The notes under the pieces were generated by a model that saw only the letters and a program-made list of their open reading frames with translations, was not told the DNA's origin and did no database searches. 5,764 nt of DNA from Candidatus Peregrinibacteria bacterium (lineage in GTDB: Bacteria; Patescibacteriota; Gracilibacteria; UBA1369): assembly GCA_014728765.1 (NCBI GenBank), contig WJLA01000060.1, positions 1 to 5,764 on the forward strand, given 5' to 3'. The translations under genes were made by a program, and so were the position numbers. Position 1 is the stretch's first letter. Each line of letters begins with the position of its first letter. Positions 4,327-5,764 of this stretch are shown piece after piece.

Positions 4327-5764
4327 TTATTGTCTAATCTCAATTGATTGGCTAAATCCTTTCAAATCTGAAGAAACCGGCTGATATTCGAAGTAAACCG
4401 GGTATTCATAAAGAATTTCAGTTCTTCCATCATATTCAACAGATTTATCACCATCAACACCTGAAACCAAATCACCAATAGGCTCTAATGCATTTAAATC
4501 CAAATCATAATTAGGATCATTAACATCACAAGGATCACCAGTCCCAGAAGCTACCTGTTGATCGGCAACAACTCCATTTGGACAAGTTTCAACACCCGGT
4601 CCATAATATCTCAAGAAATTCAAATCGACAGTTTTTGCAAGTGCTCTTTCTGTTGGTGGATTTGAAATACTAGCATAATTTCCTGAAACAGGATCAAGTG
4701 GTAAACCATTATGATCGATCGGAGCATTTCCATATGCATTACCAAAGCCATTACTTGAAGTCATTGTTCCTAAGAATCTAAATTGATTGCTAAGTAAATT
4801 TCTTCGGTTTGCGTCACCGGTAAAAATTGGCCACCCTTGATCTGATACCCCGAACCCGGACTCATCTGAATAACTCATCATCAAGCCATCAAGATATACA
4901 TGTGTATTAGTCAAATCTGTCACAGCAGACTCAATATAAAGGTTACCCTTATTATTCTGATCATAATTCAAAGGATTTTCTTCATCATCAAAAACAATAA
5001 TTCCAAGCTGAACTCCGGAATCAGGAATAATATTTTCTTCCACGTAAACACTTCCGTTTTCCACAATCAATGTTGTATTTTCAGCCAAACCACAACCAGG
5101 ACTCGAACAATCTAAAGTCAGATTCCCTCCTGAAAGATAAAACACATTATCATCCAATTCAATCACACTGTTTGGAACAGAATCGAATGAAATAATGGTA
5201 ACTTTATTGAAAGTAAAACCATCAATATCTGCACCGGCCTTCAAACCGTTCACTGCCTCCCAGATTCTATTTCTGGCAATATTTGTGCTAACATTCCCAA
5301 GATTATTGATTGAAACATCAGTCGCACCGGGATTAAACACTGATCCATAAACCGCCCCTCTCACAAAGGCTACGGGATTAACAATCAAGCCTGCATCAAT
5401 TCTAGGTAATTTATTCCCAAAATATGAAACATCTTCACCATCAACAGTCAAATTAATAATTGAATAAAGATAGAAATTTGCAGAAACAGGACCACTTTTA
5501 ACATTCTCTTCATCCACTGCCAATTTCAATAGCCAATTATCTGATTCTTCATCATTCACATCCGGAATAGTATTTTCAATATCCTCATCACCTTCTTCAT
5601 TAAGCACAGGTCTACCAAATTCAGTATATCCAGTTGGCAAGACTCCTTCCACACCCAATCTAAATTCCACACTATTAATATTTACATCATTTTCTCCTTC
5701 AGAATCATTTTTTATAACACTATAATTAATTTGTGACGAATCATCTCTAGCCATGGAAATAAAA
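4327..5764 (-). CDS. Large secreted/surface protein, C-terminal portion (5' end outside window)
   Basis: The frame ends at TAA (4329-4327) and stays open to the window edge. The ATG at 5754 lacks a ribosome binding site, signal peptide or preceding stop, so it is probably internal. About 478 residues are visible; numbering here is from that ATG. They are acidic and rich in Asn, Asp, Gly, Ser and Val with many short beta strands, for example NVFYLSGGNLTLDC (203-216), NGSVYVEENI (233-242), VQLGIIVFDDE (248-258) and HVYLDGLMMSY (285-295). Cysteines pair up as C216/C221 and C391/C409. The C-terminal order (NQFRFLGTMTSSN, then KTVDLNFLRYY, then YEYPVYFEYQP) resembles, as I recall, large surface proteins common in Patescibacteria, suggesting a beta-solenoid adhesin or cell-surface layer component. 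No catalytic motif is seen. Function is unknown; secretion is inferred from composition since the N-terminus is not in view. Confidence 0.7.
   Translation of the reverse strand, partial: FISMARDDSSQINYSVIKNDSEGENDVNINSVEFRLGVEGVLPTGYTEFGRPVLNEEGDEDIENTIPDVNDEESDNWLLKLAVDEENVKSGPVSANFYLYSIINLTVDGEDVSYFGNKLPRIDAGLIVNPVAFVRGAVYGSVFNPGATDVSINNLGNVSTNIARNRIWEAVNGLKAGADIDGFTFNKVTIISFDSVPNSVIELDDNVFYLSGGNLTLDCSSPGCGLAENTTLIVENGSVYVEENIIPDSGVQLGIIVFDDEENPLNYDQNNKGNLYIESAVTDLTNTHVYLDGLMMSYSDESGFGVSDQGWPIFTGDANRRNLLSNQFRFLGTMTSSNGFGNAYGNAPIDHNGLPLDPVSGNYASISNPPTERALAKTVDLNFLRYYGPGVETCPNGVVADQQVASGTGDPCDVNDPNYDLDLNALEPIGDLVSGVDGDKSVEYDGRTEILYEYPVYFEYQPVSSDLKGFSQSIEIRQ

Noticed and set aside
4900..5115. 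Plus-strand open frame opposite the surface-protein gene
   Set aside because: Low-complexity Ile/Asn-rich shadow of the minus-strand gene.
1..5764. CRISPR array, insertion sequence or attachment site
   Set aside because: No regularly spaced repeats, terminal inverted repeats or transposase motifs were seen, and no tRNA gene is present.

Overview
The window is AT-rich and uses TGA as a normal stop codon. It holds a compact SmpB / phosphomannomutase gene string flanked by two partial minus-strand genes that run off either end. Small genes, four-base ATGA gene overlaps, almost no Shine-Dalgarno sequences and a surface protein of a type I associate with candidate-phyla bacteria suggest a Patescibacteria/CPR genome, perhaps Peregrinibacteria-like. 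That placement is inference; nothing in the window proves it.

Layout. Bases 1-1167 (minus) encode a photolyase/cryptochrome-type protein with inverted domain order: the FAD-binding helical domain comes first and a Rossmann-like alpha/beta domain follows. Its end lies outside the window. A 53-base divergent spacer carries a plausible sigma70-type promoter for the plus-strand genes. That operon is: a small unrecognised protein (from 1221, apparently frameshifted near 1383), smpB (1446-1904), a GerMN-domain lipoprotein (1901-2392), and a phosphomannomutase/phosphoglucomutase (2389-3798). Each junction is an ATGA overlap, including the first if the small gene is read in its second frame. Directly behind the mutase stop lies an HNH-endonuclease gene whose N-terminal segment (3799-3852) and main body (3854-4255) are in different frames. 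A strong hairpin terminator (4294-4317) separates it from the convergent minus gene, the C-terminal part of a large acidic, beta-rich secreted or surface protein (4327-5764).

Together: SmpB is the protein partner of tmRNA in ribosome rescue, the mutase supplies hexose-1-phosphates for surface glycans, and the lipoprotein acts outside the membrane. They look joined by genome compaction rather than by one pathway. The most interesting items are the permuted photolyase-like protein, in which most of the residues that contact the DNA lesion in known photolyases are replaced, and two independent +1-type frame breaks in one short window.
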